From contig DATJGS010000014.1 of the NCBI GenBank assembly GCA_035494735.1, positions 112,841 through 176,840 on the forward strand: a stretch of 64,000 bases of DNA, in the 5' to 3' direction. The notes beneath the pieces were generated by a model that was not told the DNA's origin, ran no database searches, and worked only from the letters and a program-made list of their open reading frames with translations. Shown piece by piece: positions 8,251 through 16,749 of the stretch; position 1 is the stretch's first letter, and each line of letters starts with the position of its first letter. The position numbers and the translations under genes are program-made. The DNA comes from DATJGS01 sp035494735. GTDB taxonomy: Bacteria; Eisenbacteria; RBG-16-71-46.

Positions 8251-9188
8251 CGAACCGCCGCGCGCCACTCGGCGAGCACGTCGGCCACGGTGTCGGCCAG
8301 CGCACGCGCCGGGCGCCAGCCGGTGTCGGCGGCCAGCCGCGAGGGATCTCCGACGAGGTATGGCACGTCGGCCGGGCGCTGCCGTGCGGGATCGACCTCG
8401 ATGCGTACGGGCTTGCGCGCGGCGGCCGCCATCTCGGCGACGAGATCGGCGAGCCTCACGCCTTCGCCCCGGCATACATTGTACGCGCGGCCCGCGATGC
8501 CGCGCTCGATCAGCGCGAGGTACGCCAGGGCCACGTCGCGCACGTCGAGCATGTCGCGCGTCACCTGGAGATTGCCGACGCGCAGCACCGGTTCCGCCGT
8601 GCCCGCCTCGATGCGCGCGATCTGCTCGGCGAACGACGGAATCACGAAGCGCGGCGTCTGCCCGGGCCCGGTGTGCGCGAACGAGCGCGTGCGTATCACG
8701 TCGAGGCCGTAGTGGCGCGTGTGCGCGTCGGCCAGCGCGTCCGCCGCGGCCTTGGACAGCCCGTACGGGCTGACCGGCTGGAACGGCGCGTCCTCCGCGA
8801 CGCGCGAGCCCTCGGGCTGCGGCCCGTACGATTCGCTCGTGCCGATCACGAGCACACGCGCGCGCGGCGCCGCGTGACGCACGGCTTCCAGCACGTTCCA
8901 TGTACCGAGCGCGTTCAACCGGAACGTCAGCTCGGGCTGCTCGAATGAAACCGCGGCGCTGCTCTGCCCGGCGAGATGGACGACCGCGTCGGGCGCGGCG
9001 GCGCGCATCGCGTCGACGAGCGACGCGTCATCCAGAACGTTCGCTTGGTGCCAGACGGCGAGCCCCGCCACGTCGGGTGCCGCGCTCTCGGGCCCGAGTC
9101 CGTGCACACGTGCGCCGGCTTCCGTGCAGACGCGGGCGACGTGTGGGCCGACGAAACCGCTGACGCCGGTCACGAGCACGCTTCGCAA
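8247..9188 (-). CDS. GDP-mannose dehydratase/GDP-6-deoxymannose reductase-family SDR (Rmd-like)
   Basis: 313 aa from TTG 9188 (MRSVLVTGVSGFVGPHV). A CTG at 9194 would give a 4-nt overlap with the acyltransferase stop and is an alternative start. Extended SDR features: nucleotide-binding GVSGFVG, GTSESYG and YxxxK in SPYGLSKAAADA. The C-terminal RPADVPYLVGDPSRLAADTGWRP is the GDP-mannose dehydratase-family signature. With the gmd-like gene at the head of the operon, the simplest reading is reduction of GDP-4-keto-6-deoxymannose to a GDP-deoxyhexose such as GDP-rhamnose. Substrate is inferred. It is the last gene of the operon. Confidence 0.8.
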   Translation of the reverse strand: MRSVLVTGVSGFVGPHVARVCTEAGARVHGLGPESAAPDVAGLAVWHQANVLDDASLVDAMRAAAPDAVVHLAGQSSAAVSFEQPELTFRLNALGTWNVLEAVRHAAPRARVLVIGTSESYGPQPEGSRVAEDAPFQPVSPYGLSKAAADALADAHTRHYGLDVIRTRSFAHTGPGQTPRFVIPSFAEQIARIEAGTAEPVLRVGNLQVTRDMLDVRDVALAYLALIERGIAGRAYNVCRGEGVRLADLVAEMAAAARKPVRIEVDPARQRPADVPYLVGDPSRLAADTGWRPARALADTVADVLAEWRAAVR

Positions 9189-9190
9189 GC

Positions 9191-9916
9191 TCAGGGCGCG
9201 TCTCCGGTGACCCTCGCGGGTACGCCCATCACCATCTTCCCGGGAGGCACACTGCGGGTGACGACGGCGCCGGCCGCCACGACCGCGCGCTCGCCGATCT
9301 CGATGCCGGGCAGAAGCACGGCCCCGAGACCGATCGAACACGCGCGGCGCAGGATCGGTCCATGGATCGACTCCTCGGCATACTTCCCCTCCCACATCCT
9401 GTTGTCGTTTGCGCTCGACACGTGAGCGCTCACGAACACGTCGTCTTCGAGCAGCATGTTCCCGGTGAGATGCGTGAGATCCATGATCTTGCATCGCGCG
9501 CCAATCTTTGTTCCGTAGTTCACGGTCACCGCGCGGCCGATCAACGTGCGATCTCCGACCTCGCACTCCTCGCGGAGCGCCGCCAGGTCGCCGATGAGCA
9601 CTTCTCTGCCGATTCTCGATCCCCGGTAGATCACGGCGTTCGATCCGATCACCGATCCTTCGCCGATCTCCAAGGGCGGGAGCGTCGGCTGGAGAGGTCG
9701 GGTCGCAGCGGCGGTGGCGAAAGGAGGGCGGCCGAGAACCGCACCCGGCATCACGTGGACGCCACGGCGCAACATGGTCCCTTCGCACACCACGACGTTC
9801 TCCTCGAGCTGGCAACCGTCTTCGATCGTCGCTCCGGCCCGCACAACGACGCTCGCGTGCAGCGAAGCGCGTCCCACACGCGCGTCTGCATGAACGTTCG
9901 GCGAGGAGGAAGTCAT
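9191..9916 (-). CDS. left-handed beta-helix (hexapeptide) acyltransferase
   Basis: 241 aa dominated by hexapeptide repeats, for example ADARVGRASLHASVVVRAGATIEDG near the N-terminus, GEGSVIGSNAVIYRGSRIG in the middle and GLGAVLLPGIEIGERAVVAAGAVV near the end, closing with VMGVPARV as in WbbJ/NeuD-type enzymes. This fold acetylates or acylates sugars or sugar nucleotides. The ATG at 9916 shares one base with the stop of the upstream SDR (TGATG); a GTG one codon earlier is possible. The operon suggests O- or N-acylation of a polysaccharide sugar. Acyl donor and acceptor cannot be read from the sequence. Confidence 0.8.
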   Translation of the reverse strand: MTSSSPNVHADARVGRASLHASVVVRAGATIEDGCQLEENVVVCEGTMLRRGVHVMPGAVLGRPPFATAAATRPLQPTLPPLEIGEGSVIGSNAVIYRGSRIGREVLIGDLAALREECEVGDRTLIGRAVTVNYGTKIGARCKIMDLTHLTGNMLLEDDVFVSAHVSSANDNRMWEGKYAEESIHGPILRRACSIGLGAVLLPGIEIGERAVVAAGAVVTRSVPPGKMVMGVPARVTGDAP

Positions 9917-10917
9917 CACGAGGACGCCGTCCAGTACTTCTCTCGATACTTCCGGTAGTAGGCCACCGTCGCCTGGACCCCATCCGTCAGTGACGTCGTG
10001 GGCCGCCACCCGGTCAATCGGCCGATGCGCGTGATGTCGCTGTAGAAATGCCCCGGCTCCTGGGCCTTCCGTTCGGGCGAGAACTCCGTGTAGATCACTC
10101 GCGCCCCTGGCACGTGTGCGCAAATCGCCTCGGCGAGCTGGCGAAACGTGCAAGGTCGGTCGTCGCCAACGTTCAGGATCTGCCCGTTGCAGGCGGGCTC
10201 CTCGGCGGTCCGCAACATCGCGTCGATGCAGTCGTCCGAGTACACGAAGTCGCGTTGGATCATCCCGTCCCCGAACAAAGTGATCGGCTGCCCATCCAGC
10301 GCGAGACGCATCAGCCAATTCGCGACACCGTAGTGCGAGGACTTCATCTGCGATCGCGGGCCGTAAATGTTCGTCAGGCGCAGGAGCACGACCGGAATAC
10401 CATGCACCTCGTGATACATCTGCAGGATCTTCTCTGCGGTGAGCTGCGAGATCTCGTGCAGACCCTTGGGGTGAGTCGGCGCGTCCTCGTCGACCGGCAG
10501 CCGCGTTGCGGCACCGTACTGTCCGCGGGTTCCACTGCGGACGACGAGGGCCTTCGGATTCGCCTTGCGAACCGCCTCGAGAAGCGCCGCCGTGCCCTTG
10601 ATGTTGATATCGATGTCCGGATAGGGGTCGGACATGCTGCGGACATGGGAGACCTGCGCCGCAAGATGGAAGATGACGTCCATTCCGTCCACCATGACGA
10701 CCATCAGATGTTCGTCACGCACGTCGCAGAAGTTGATCCGGACGCGGTCGCGAATGGCCTCGACGTTGAAGAGGTTGCCGCCGAATTCGGGCATCAGGGC
10801 ATCGGCGAGCGTGACATCCGCGCCGGCCTCGACCAACCGGATGGCCAGGTTCGAGCCGATGAACCCGAGACCTCCGGTGATGAGCACGCGCTTGCCACGC
10901 CAGAACGCGGGGTTCAC
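9916..10917 (-). CDS. extended SDR (epimerase/dehydratase fold) lacking the YxxxK pair
   Basis: 333 aa. The NAD site GGLGFIGSNLAIRLVEAGADV and the later RLTNIYGPR and DGMIQRDFVYSDDCIDAML are typical of sugar-nucleotide epimerases/dehydratases. Where the family has Tyr-x-x-x-Lys, this protein reads His-Glu-Ile-Ser-Gln in GLHEISQLTAEK, so both catalytic residues are replaced. Ser in VVRSGTRGQYG is kept. It may use another catalytic residue, belong to an SDR subfamily with altered chemistry, or have a non-catalytic role. The GTG start at 10917 overlaps the glycosyltransferase stop as GTGA. Located among nucleotide-sugar and transferase genes. Confidence 0.8.
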   Translation of the reverse strand: MNPAFWRGKRVLITGGLGFIGSNLAIRLVEAGADVTLADALMPEFGGNLFNVEAIRDRVRINFCDVRDEHLMVVMVDGMDVIFHLAAQVSHVRSMSDPYPDIDINIKGTAALLEAVRKANPKALVVRSGTRGQYGAATRLPVDEDAPTHPKGLHEISQLTAEKILQMYHEVHGIPVVLLRLTNIYGPRSQMKSSHYGVANWLMRLALDGQPITLFGDGMIQRDFVYSDDCIDAMLRTAEEPACNGQILNVGDDRPCTFRQLAEAICAHVPGARVIYTEFSPERKAQEPGHFYSDITRIGRLTGWRPTTSLTDGVQATVAYYRKYREKYWTASS

Positions 10918-11993
10918 GACGAACGCCGGGTCGCGCGACCGAGCGGGGCTTCGATCCGATTCGTCAGGATGTCCTCCAGCCTCTGGGTGACGAGCGGCCA
11001 GTGATGCTCCGCGCTGGCTTCGAGTCCCGCCGAGACGAGTCGCGATCGCAGGGATCGGTCCTCGATCAGTCGCCGCAGCCCCGCCGCCAGCTGCGACGGG
11101 TTCTCCTGCGGCGCCGTGACGGCCGTGATTCCCTCGCGCACGTGATCGTTCGGCGTCGTCACGACCGCCGCTCCGCAGGCCATCGCCTCGAGCGGCGGAT
11201 ACGGGGCACCGCCCCAGTAGACCGCCGCGACGAGGATGTCGAGATCGCGATACCAATCGGCCAGCTCGGCGTCCGTCCGCGGAGACGCAACCTCGCAGGT
11301 CACGTCTTCGAATGACTTCGGAATGTTGCCGAAGGCGACTCGAAAGTCCAACTCGATTCCTGCGGCACGAACCGCGCGGATCGCCGCGAAGCAGTCGCGC
11401 GTTCCCTTCCAGGGCTCGATTCGCGCAATCGTCCCGACGACGGGCCGGCGCCGATCGGATTGCCGCGCCGCTGGCCGGAAGATTTCGGGGTCGATTCCCG
11501 GCGGCACGATGGGCAACGCGAGATCGCCGCGAACGGCGCGGGCGACGCTCGCGGAATTCGCGATCTGGCCCAATGGCCGCTGGTAGGACGCATTCGCGTC
11601 GAGCACGTAGGGCAGGCGTTGCAGCGTCCGCGGATAGAAATCCGGCTCATAGGCCTGGATGTAGTAGAACTTCCGGCCCGGCACCTTCGCGTGATCGACG
11701 GGCGACGCGGTGAGGTGATGATTCGCAATGAACGCGTCGGCGTCCGCGTGTGCCTCGAGCCCCGAGCGGAGGCGCCACTGGCGGGGCAGGTCGCCGAATA
11801 CGTTCCGGCCGCGGGGCGGCGCGCCCAGCGTCTCGATGCGCGCCAGCGTCGGAAAGCCGGGAGTCCCCGGTTCGTCGAAGGTGACGAAGCGCACGTCGTG
11901 CCCGCGGCGCACCAAGCCGCTCGCGAGTTCGCAGAGGACCCGAATCCCCCCGGTCCTGACGCCGAGCGTCACCGCCGGGATGACGACTTTCAC
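10914..11993 (-). CDS. GT4-type (group 1) glycosyltransferase
   Basis: 359 aa, GT-B fold. The N-terminal half begins VKVVIPAVTLGVRTGGIRVL, a GT4-like nucleotide-independent acceptor domain with a glycine turn. The C-terminal half has GTIARIEPWKGTRDCFAAI, then AVYWGGAPYPPLEAMACGAAVVTT, where the family E-x7-E pattern is reduced to Pro-Pro-Leu-Glu in the donor site. It should add one sugar to the lipid-linked repeat unit at the cytoplasmic face. The GTG at 11993 overlaps the flippase stop as GTGA. Donor sugar is unknown. Confidence 0.85.
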   Translation of the reverse strand: MKVVIPAVTLGVRTGGIRVLCELASGLVRRGHDVRFVTFDEPGTPGFPTLARIETLGAPPRGRNVFGDLPRQWRLRSGLEAHADADAFIANHHLTASPVDHAKVPGRKFYYIQAYEPDFYPRTLQRLPYVLDANASYQRPLGQIANSASVARAVRGDLALPIVPPGIDPEIFRPAARQSDRRRPVVGTIARIEPWKGTRDCFAAIRAVRAAGIELDFRVAFGNIPKSFEDVTCEVASPRTDAELADWYRDLDILVAAVYWGGAPYPPLEAMACGAAVVTTPNDHVREGITAVTAPQENPSQLAAGLRRLIEDRSLRSRLVSAGLEASAEHHWPLVTQRLEDILTNRIEAPLGRATRRSS

Positions 11994-13564
11994 GCCGACG
12001 CGCTCTGCGGGCGGATCAGGGCGAGCAACTCGCGCCACGCGACGTACCCCGTCGCGAAGCAGACGCCGGCGACGACGAGCGCGCTCGCGGCCGAAGTCGC
12101 GGTGAGCGTGAGCCAGCCCACGGGCCCGTGCGCCGGAGGCAGGGCCCGGTCCAGCGCGGCGCCGGCGGCCCAACCGAGGCCCGTCGCGCAGATCGGCACG
12201 ACGAGAGGTCGCACGACGACCCGAAACACCGGCCAGCGCAGCGTGTGCGCGAGGCTCGACATGAAATAAATCGCGCCCACGATGTTGCCCGCGAGGATGG
12301 CGAGCAGCGCGCCGCTGAGGCCCATGCGCGGGAGCAGCCAGAGGCTGAGGCCGCCGTGGACGACGAGCGCAATGAGAGCGAACCAAGCTTCCAGATCGGT
12401 GCGGCCGATGCCACGGGCGACCGACGTGCCCGTTCCCGTCGCGAGCGCGACGCCCGCCGTCAACGCCAGGCCGCGCACGGCGAGCGCCGCCTCGACGTGC
12501 GGGGTGCCAAGCCAGATCAAGAACAGGCGATCCGCGGAGCCGAGAAGGACGCCAATGGCCAGCGCCGCCGCCGCGAGCACGTACCGACTCGCGCGATCGA
12601 ACAACTGCGAGAGACCGCGGGCATCGCTGCTCGCATGGATCTGGGAAACGGTCGGGAGTACCGCGAGGAGCAGGAGCTGCGGAAGCGCGCTCGCGGTCGT
12701 CGCGATACGAAAGCCGAGCTCGTAAGGCGTCACCGAGGCCAGCGCCACGAACCGCACTAGCAGGAACTTGTCGAGTTGGGTGTGAGTCACCGACAACAGG
12801 TTCGTGATCTGCATCGGACCGCCGAAGGCCAGCGCTTCTCGCCAGTGCCGAAGGGCGGTCGCGCCCCCACGCCAGCGGAACTCCGGCAGTTGCACGCGAA
12901 CCAAACGCCAGCCGACGAGGGCGGCGAGCAGCCAGCCGACGCCGACGTTGCACACGAGGCCACGCAGGCCCCATCCACGCCAGAGCACGAACGGGATGCC
13001 GACCGCCTGTTGCGCGGTCAGCGTGAGCAGGACACGATTCGATACGTCGAAGCGCTGATAGCCTTGCGCGACGGCCATCAGGATTCCGGCGCACCCCGAG
13101 AGCACGAAGATGCCCGCGCCCGCGGTCATCGCGAAGCGTGCGTCCGGGAGGCTTGCGGGCGGAATGCGCAGCCAGTGCAGGACCGGCTCGCGGAACGCCG
13201 CCGTCAGCCCAAGCCACGCGAGTCCGAGGGAGGCGTAGCCGATGAGCGCGAGCGTCGCGAACGCGCCGCCCTCCTCGTGGTGACCACGCGCCCGCGCCAT
13301 GGCGACCTGGCGCACGGTCCCGGCCGAGAGGCCGAAGTCCAGTGAGGACAGGTATCCGGTCAACGCGTAGAAGAGCGTCCACACCCCGAAACCCTCGGGG
13401 CCGAGCGCCTTCAAGATCGGCGGCGTGAGGACGAGCCAGACGAGGAGCGCCGCCACTCGCCCGCTCGCAGCGTACGCCGTGTTGCGGGCGAGTTGCCGGC
13501 CGAGTCCGCCACCGCGCGCCGGGCCGCCCACGTCGCGCTTTCCGCCGGCCCGTTCGTCCGTCAT
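11990..13564 (-). CDS. Wzx-type polysaccharide flippase
   Basis: 524 aa with about 12-14 hydrophobic helices. Near the N-terminus LKALGPEGFGVWTLFYALTGYLSSLDFGLSAGTVRQVA is the characteristic start of the polysaccharide biosynthesis (MATE/MOP) flippase family. The protein should move the undecaprenyl-linked repeat unit across the inner membrane. ATG at 13564, 7 bp after the gmd-like stop; its own stop overlaps the glycosyltransferase start. With the Wzz-like, Wza-like and Wzy-like proteins nearby, the locus has the parts of a Wzx/Wzy-dependent pathway. Confidence 0.88.
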   Translation of the reverse strand: MTDERAGGKRDVGGPARGGGLGRQLARNTAYAASGRVAALLVWLVLTPPILKALGPEGFGVWTLFYALTGYLSSLDFGLSAGTVRQVAMARARGHHEEGGAFATLALIGYASLGLAWLGLTAAFREPVLHWLRIPPASLPDARFAMTAGAGIFVLSGCAGILMAVAQGYQRFDVSNRVLLTLTAQQAVGIPFVLWRGWGLRGLVCNVGVGWLLAALVGWRLVRVQLPEFRWRGGATALRHWREALAFGGPMQITNLLSVTHTQLDKFLLVRFVALASVTPYELGFRIATTASALPQLLLLAVLPTVSQIHASSDARGLSQLFDRASRYVLAAAALAIGVLLGSADRLFLIWLGTPHVEAALAVRGLALTAGVALATGTGTSVARGIGRTDLEAWFALIALVVHGGLSLWLLPRMGLSGALLAILAGNIVGAIYFMSSLAHTLRWPVFRVVVRPLVVPICATGLGWAAGAALDRALPPAHGPVGWLTLTATSAASALVVAGVCFATGYVAWRELLALIRPQSASA

Positions 13565-13571
13565 CGCGCGA

Positions 13572-14525
13572 TCACCGCGAGCGCCAGTGCTCCAGCATGT
13601 CGGCGAGCGTCTTCTCGAACGGGATCGTCGGCTTCCACCCCGTGGCCTTCACGAATTTGGAGTTGTCGCCGAGCAGGATCGGCACGTCGCTCGGGCGCAG
13701 CCGCGCGGGATCCTGGCGAACTTCGATCTTCTGCTTCGTGAGCGACAGCAGATGATCGAGCACCTTCTGGATGCTCCACGCCGTGCCGCTGCAGATGTTG
13801 TAGACCTCGCCCGGTTCGCACTTCTCGAGCGCGAGCCAGTAGGCCTTCACCATGTCGCGCACGTCCGTGAAGTCGCGCTTCGCCTCGAGATTGCCGACGC
13901 TGAGCACGGGCGCCTTGCGGCCCTTCTCGATGTCCGCGATCTGCTTCGCGAAGTCGGACGCCACGAACACCGGCCCGCGGCGCGGGCCCTCGTGGTTGAA
14001 GCCGCGCGTCCGCACGCTGTCGACCTTGAACGACATCCAGTACTGGTAGCCGAGCATGTCCTGCGTGACCTTGCTCACCGCGTACGGCGACAGCGGGCGC
14101 AGCGGGTTCGTCTCCTTGATCGGCACTTCGTCGGGGAACACCATGCCGTACTCCTCGCTGGAGCACGCGAGCTGGATGCGGCATTGGAGCCCGATCTTGC
14201 GCACCGCCTCGAACACGTTCACCTGACCGAGAATGTTCGTGGTCAGCGATTCGGTGGGCGCGCTCCACGACGTGGGCACGAACGACTGGGCGGCGAGGTG
14301 GAAGATCCAGTCCGGGCGGACCTTCTCGAGCGTGTCGCGCGTCGACGTGGCGTCGCGCAGGTCGCACTCGAGCAGCGTGATCTTGTCCGCAAAGTGCTCG
14401 ATGTTCTCGGTGCGCGAGCGCCAGCGCTGGATGCCGAAGATCTGGCAGTCGTTGCGGGTCAGCATGTAGTCGACGAGGTGGCTTCCGGCGAAGCCAGTCA
14501 CCCCGGTGACGAGCACACGGCGCAT
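13572..14525 (-). CDS. GDP-mannose 4,6-dehydratase-family SDR
   Basis: 317 aa from ATG 14525, with AAGGA about ten bases upstream; longer in-frame starts are unlikely because the NAD motif VLVTGVTGFAGSH follows directly. CSSEEYG and YxxxK in SPYAVSKVTQDM are intact, and the C-terminal RLRPSDVPILLGDNSKFVKATGWKPTIPFE is the GDP-mannose dehydratase signature. It probably makes GDP-4-keto-6-deoxymannose, which the Rmd-like enzyme at the operon end would reduce. First gene of the six-gene operon. It is shorter than E. coli Gmd (about 370), so a related substrate is possible. Confidence 0.85.
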   Translation of the reverse strand: MRRVLVTGVTGFAGSHLVDYMLTRNDCQIFGIQRWRSRTENIEHFADKITLLECDLRDATSTRDTLEKVRPDWIFHLAAQSFVPTSWSAPTESLTTNILGQVNVFEAVRKIGLQCRIQLACSSEEYGMVFPDEVPIKETNPLRPLSPYAVSKVTQDMLGYQYWMSFKVDSVRTRGFNHEGPRRGPVFVASDFAKQIADIEKGRKAPVLSVGNLEAKRDFTDVRDMVKAYWLALEKCEPGEVYNICSGTAWSIQKVLDHLLSLTKQKIEVRQDPARLRPSDVPILLGDNSKFVKATGWKPTIPFEKTLADMLEHWRSR

Positions 14526-14805
14526 GGGTCGTCCTTCGTGGTCGGGTTCTGTCGAGACTGCGCGAGCGGCCCCGGAAACTAGGGGTTCGCCGCCCAAGCG
14601 TCAACGCCGGCCGGCTCTGGACCGGCTCGATCCGGCTGACGGCGCCACTCGCTCACGATTCCCCGGACAATCGGTGGGCGGTGCGCTAGATTGTGCCGCG
14701 GCGCAGCACACTCTCCGGGCCAGCTGGATGGCCGCCCACCTGGCCCGCGCGTCGGACTGCGAAGAGCGCTTTCACTCTTCGCCACCACGGAAGGAGTCCC
14801 GCCGC
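14526..14805. other. divergent intergenic region
   Basis: 280 bp between the gmd-like operon (minus) and the arylsulfotransferase (plus). It should hold both promoters. I found no convincing paired -35/-10 hexamers, and no RNA gene or repeat. AAGGAG at 14791-14796 is the ribosome site of the plus-strand gene. Confidence 0.5.
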
Positions 14806-16665
14806 ATGCCTGCCCGCACCCGCATTCGCGTTCGCTCTGTCGCGCTCGCGTTCCTCGCCGTCGTCTTCGGCTCCACACTCGCAGCGAATTCGCCGGTCGT
14901 CGCGGCACCCGCGATCCCCGGCCTCCGTTACGTGTCGCCGCTCCCGAACGCGCAGATGATCCTGCCTCGGAGTAACGTCATCCTCGCGTTGGACCAGGCG
15001 CCCCGCCAGAGCGTTTCGGAGCTGAGCGCGGCGATCAGCGTGTTCGGCTCGTCGAGTGGAGCGCACGCGGGCCGGCTCGCGCTCGCGGACGACGGCCGCA
15101 CGCTGGTCTTCACGCCGGTGGAGCCCTTCGCGTGGAACGAGCGCGTCACGGTGCGGCTCGCGAGCGCGTTCGGGACCGCATCGGCGGCCGCGCCCGGGCC
15201 CACGTCATTCGCGTTTGAGATCGCGCGTGGCCCGGCGGCGAGCCTTCCGCTCTCGCTTGTCGACGACTGGGCATCAGGATCGGATCCGACGCGACTGATG
15301 CACCCGACGGCGCCGGCCGCGCCGAGTCGCGCGGCGGACTCGTTGCCGCCGGACTTTCCCGTGATCAGCTCGACCGTCTACCAGACGCCAGCCCCGGGGC
15401 GGCTTTTCGTCGCAAGCTTTCCGTTTGGGGGTCCGCAGACGCCGTACCTGCTCATTCTCGACGACTCAGGGGCACCGCTCTTCTACCGCCGAATGCCATC
15501 CGAGTGCACGGACTTCAAGATGCAGCCGAACGGATTGCTCACGTACTTCGATGCCTCGACGGCTAGGTATTATGCGATGGATGCGTCGTACGCTGTCGTG
15601 GACAGCTTCGGCTGCGGCAACGGCTATCCCACGGACCTGCACGATTTCCATCTGCTCCCGAACGGTCACGCGGTCCTAATGAGCTACGACGCCGAGCCGG
15701 TCGACATGAGCGCGGTCGTGCCGGGAGGCGATCCGAACGCAACGGTCGTCGGCCTGATCCTCCAGGAGCTGGACACGGAGAAGAACGTCGTCTTTCAGTG
15801 GCGCAGCTGGGACCACTTCCAGATCACGGACGCGACGTACGAGGACCTGACGGCGCCGCTCATTGACTACGTGCACGGCAATGCCATCGAGGTGGACACC
15901 GACGGCAACTGGATGATCTCGGCCCGGCACACCGACGAGATCACGAAGATCAACCGACAGAACGGGGACGTCATGTGGCGTTGGGGCGGCAAGCACAACG
16001 AATTCACGTTCATCGACGACCCGCTGGGCTTCTCTCATCAACACGCGATCCGGCGCATCGACAACGGGCACGTCACGCTGTTCGACAACGGCAACTTCCA
16101 CGATCCCGCCGCCTCGCGCGCCGTGGAATACGAGCTCGACGAGGTGGGCAAGACGGCGCGCCTCGTATGGTCGTTCGCCAACACGCCAGACCAGCTCGGC
16201 TTCGTGATGGGATACGTCCAGCGCTTGCCGGACGGGCACACGCTCATCGGCTGGGGCGGCAGCAAGCCCGACGTCACGGAGGTCGACGCCGACGGCAACA
16301 AGGTGATGGAGCTCACGCTGCCTGCGGGCGTCTACTCGTATCGTGCGTATCGCTGGCCATGGTCAACGCCGCTGTCCGTCGTGCCCATGCCGGCGGCGAC
16401 CCACCTCTCGCTGTCCATCACGCGCGGCAACCCGACGCGCGGGCGATCCGAGGTCAGCCTGTCACTGGGCGGCCCCGCGCGAGTCACGCTCGCGGTTTAC
16501 GACCTCGCGGGTCGCGAGGTCATGAGGCCGCTCGACCACGCCGATCTCTCCGGCGGAACACATCGCGTTCCCCTGGATCTCTCGGCGGAGCGGCCGGGCC
16601 TGTACTTCTGCAGCGCCCGCGCGGGCGCGGATCACGCGACTCTGCGGCTGATCGTAGCAAGGTAG
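14806..16665 (+). CDS. secreted arylsulfotransferase-like protein with C-terminal FlgD-like sorting module
   Basis: 619 aa. ATG 14806 follows AAGGAG by 9 bp and opens a signal peptide (RVRSVALAFLAVVFGSTLAA). Residues about 35-140 form a Big_5-like Ig domain (SPLPNAQMILPRSNVILALDQ). From about 175 onward is the arylsulfotransferase beta-propeller, with the diagnostic MWRWGGKHNEFTF, then SHQHAIRRIDNGHVTLFDNGN. The end (NPTRGRSEVSLSLGG through VYDLAGREVMRPL) is the FlgD-like/type A sorting module seen in two other proteins here. ASST family members move sulfate from phenolic esters or act as PQQ-independent propellers; the real substrate is unknown. It is presumably exported to or beyond the outer membrane. 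Confidence 0.78.
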   Translation: MPARTRIRVRSVALAFLAVVFGSTLAANSPVVAAPAIPGLRYVSPLPNAQMILPRSNVILALDQAPRQSVSELSAAISVFGSSSGAHAGRLALADDGRTLVFTPVEPFAWNERVTVRLASAFGTASAAAPGPTSFAFEIARGPAASLPLSLVDDWASGSDPTRLMHPTAPAAPSRAADSLPPDFPVISSTVYQTPAPGRLFVASFPFGGPQTPYLLILDDSGAPLFYRRMPSECTDFKMQPNGLLTYFDASTARYYAMDASYAVVDSFGCGNGYPTDLHDFHLLPNGHAVLMSYDAEPVDMSAVVPGGDPNATVVGLILQELDTEKNVVFQWRSWDHFQITDATYEDLTAPLIDYVHGNAIEVDTDGNWMISARHTDEITKINRQNGDVMWRWGGKHNEFTFIDDPLGFSHQHAIRRIDNGHVTLFDNGNFHDPAASRAVEYELDEVGKTARLVWSFANTPDQLGFVMGYVQRLPDGHTLIGWGGSKPDVTEVDADGNKVMELTLPAGVYSYRAYRWPWSTPLSVVPMPAATHLSLSITRGNPTRGRSEVSLSLGGPARVTLAVYDLAGREVMRPLDHADLSGGTHRVPLDLSAERPGLYFCSARAGADHATLRLIVAR

Positions 16666-16749
16666 CGACACGCGAGCATCGCGGACGCGCCGAGGAACTG
16701 CTCGGGGCGATCGGGTGACGGATGCCGACTGATCTCGCGGCTCGCCAGA

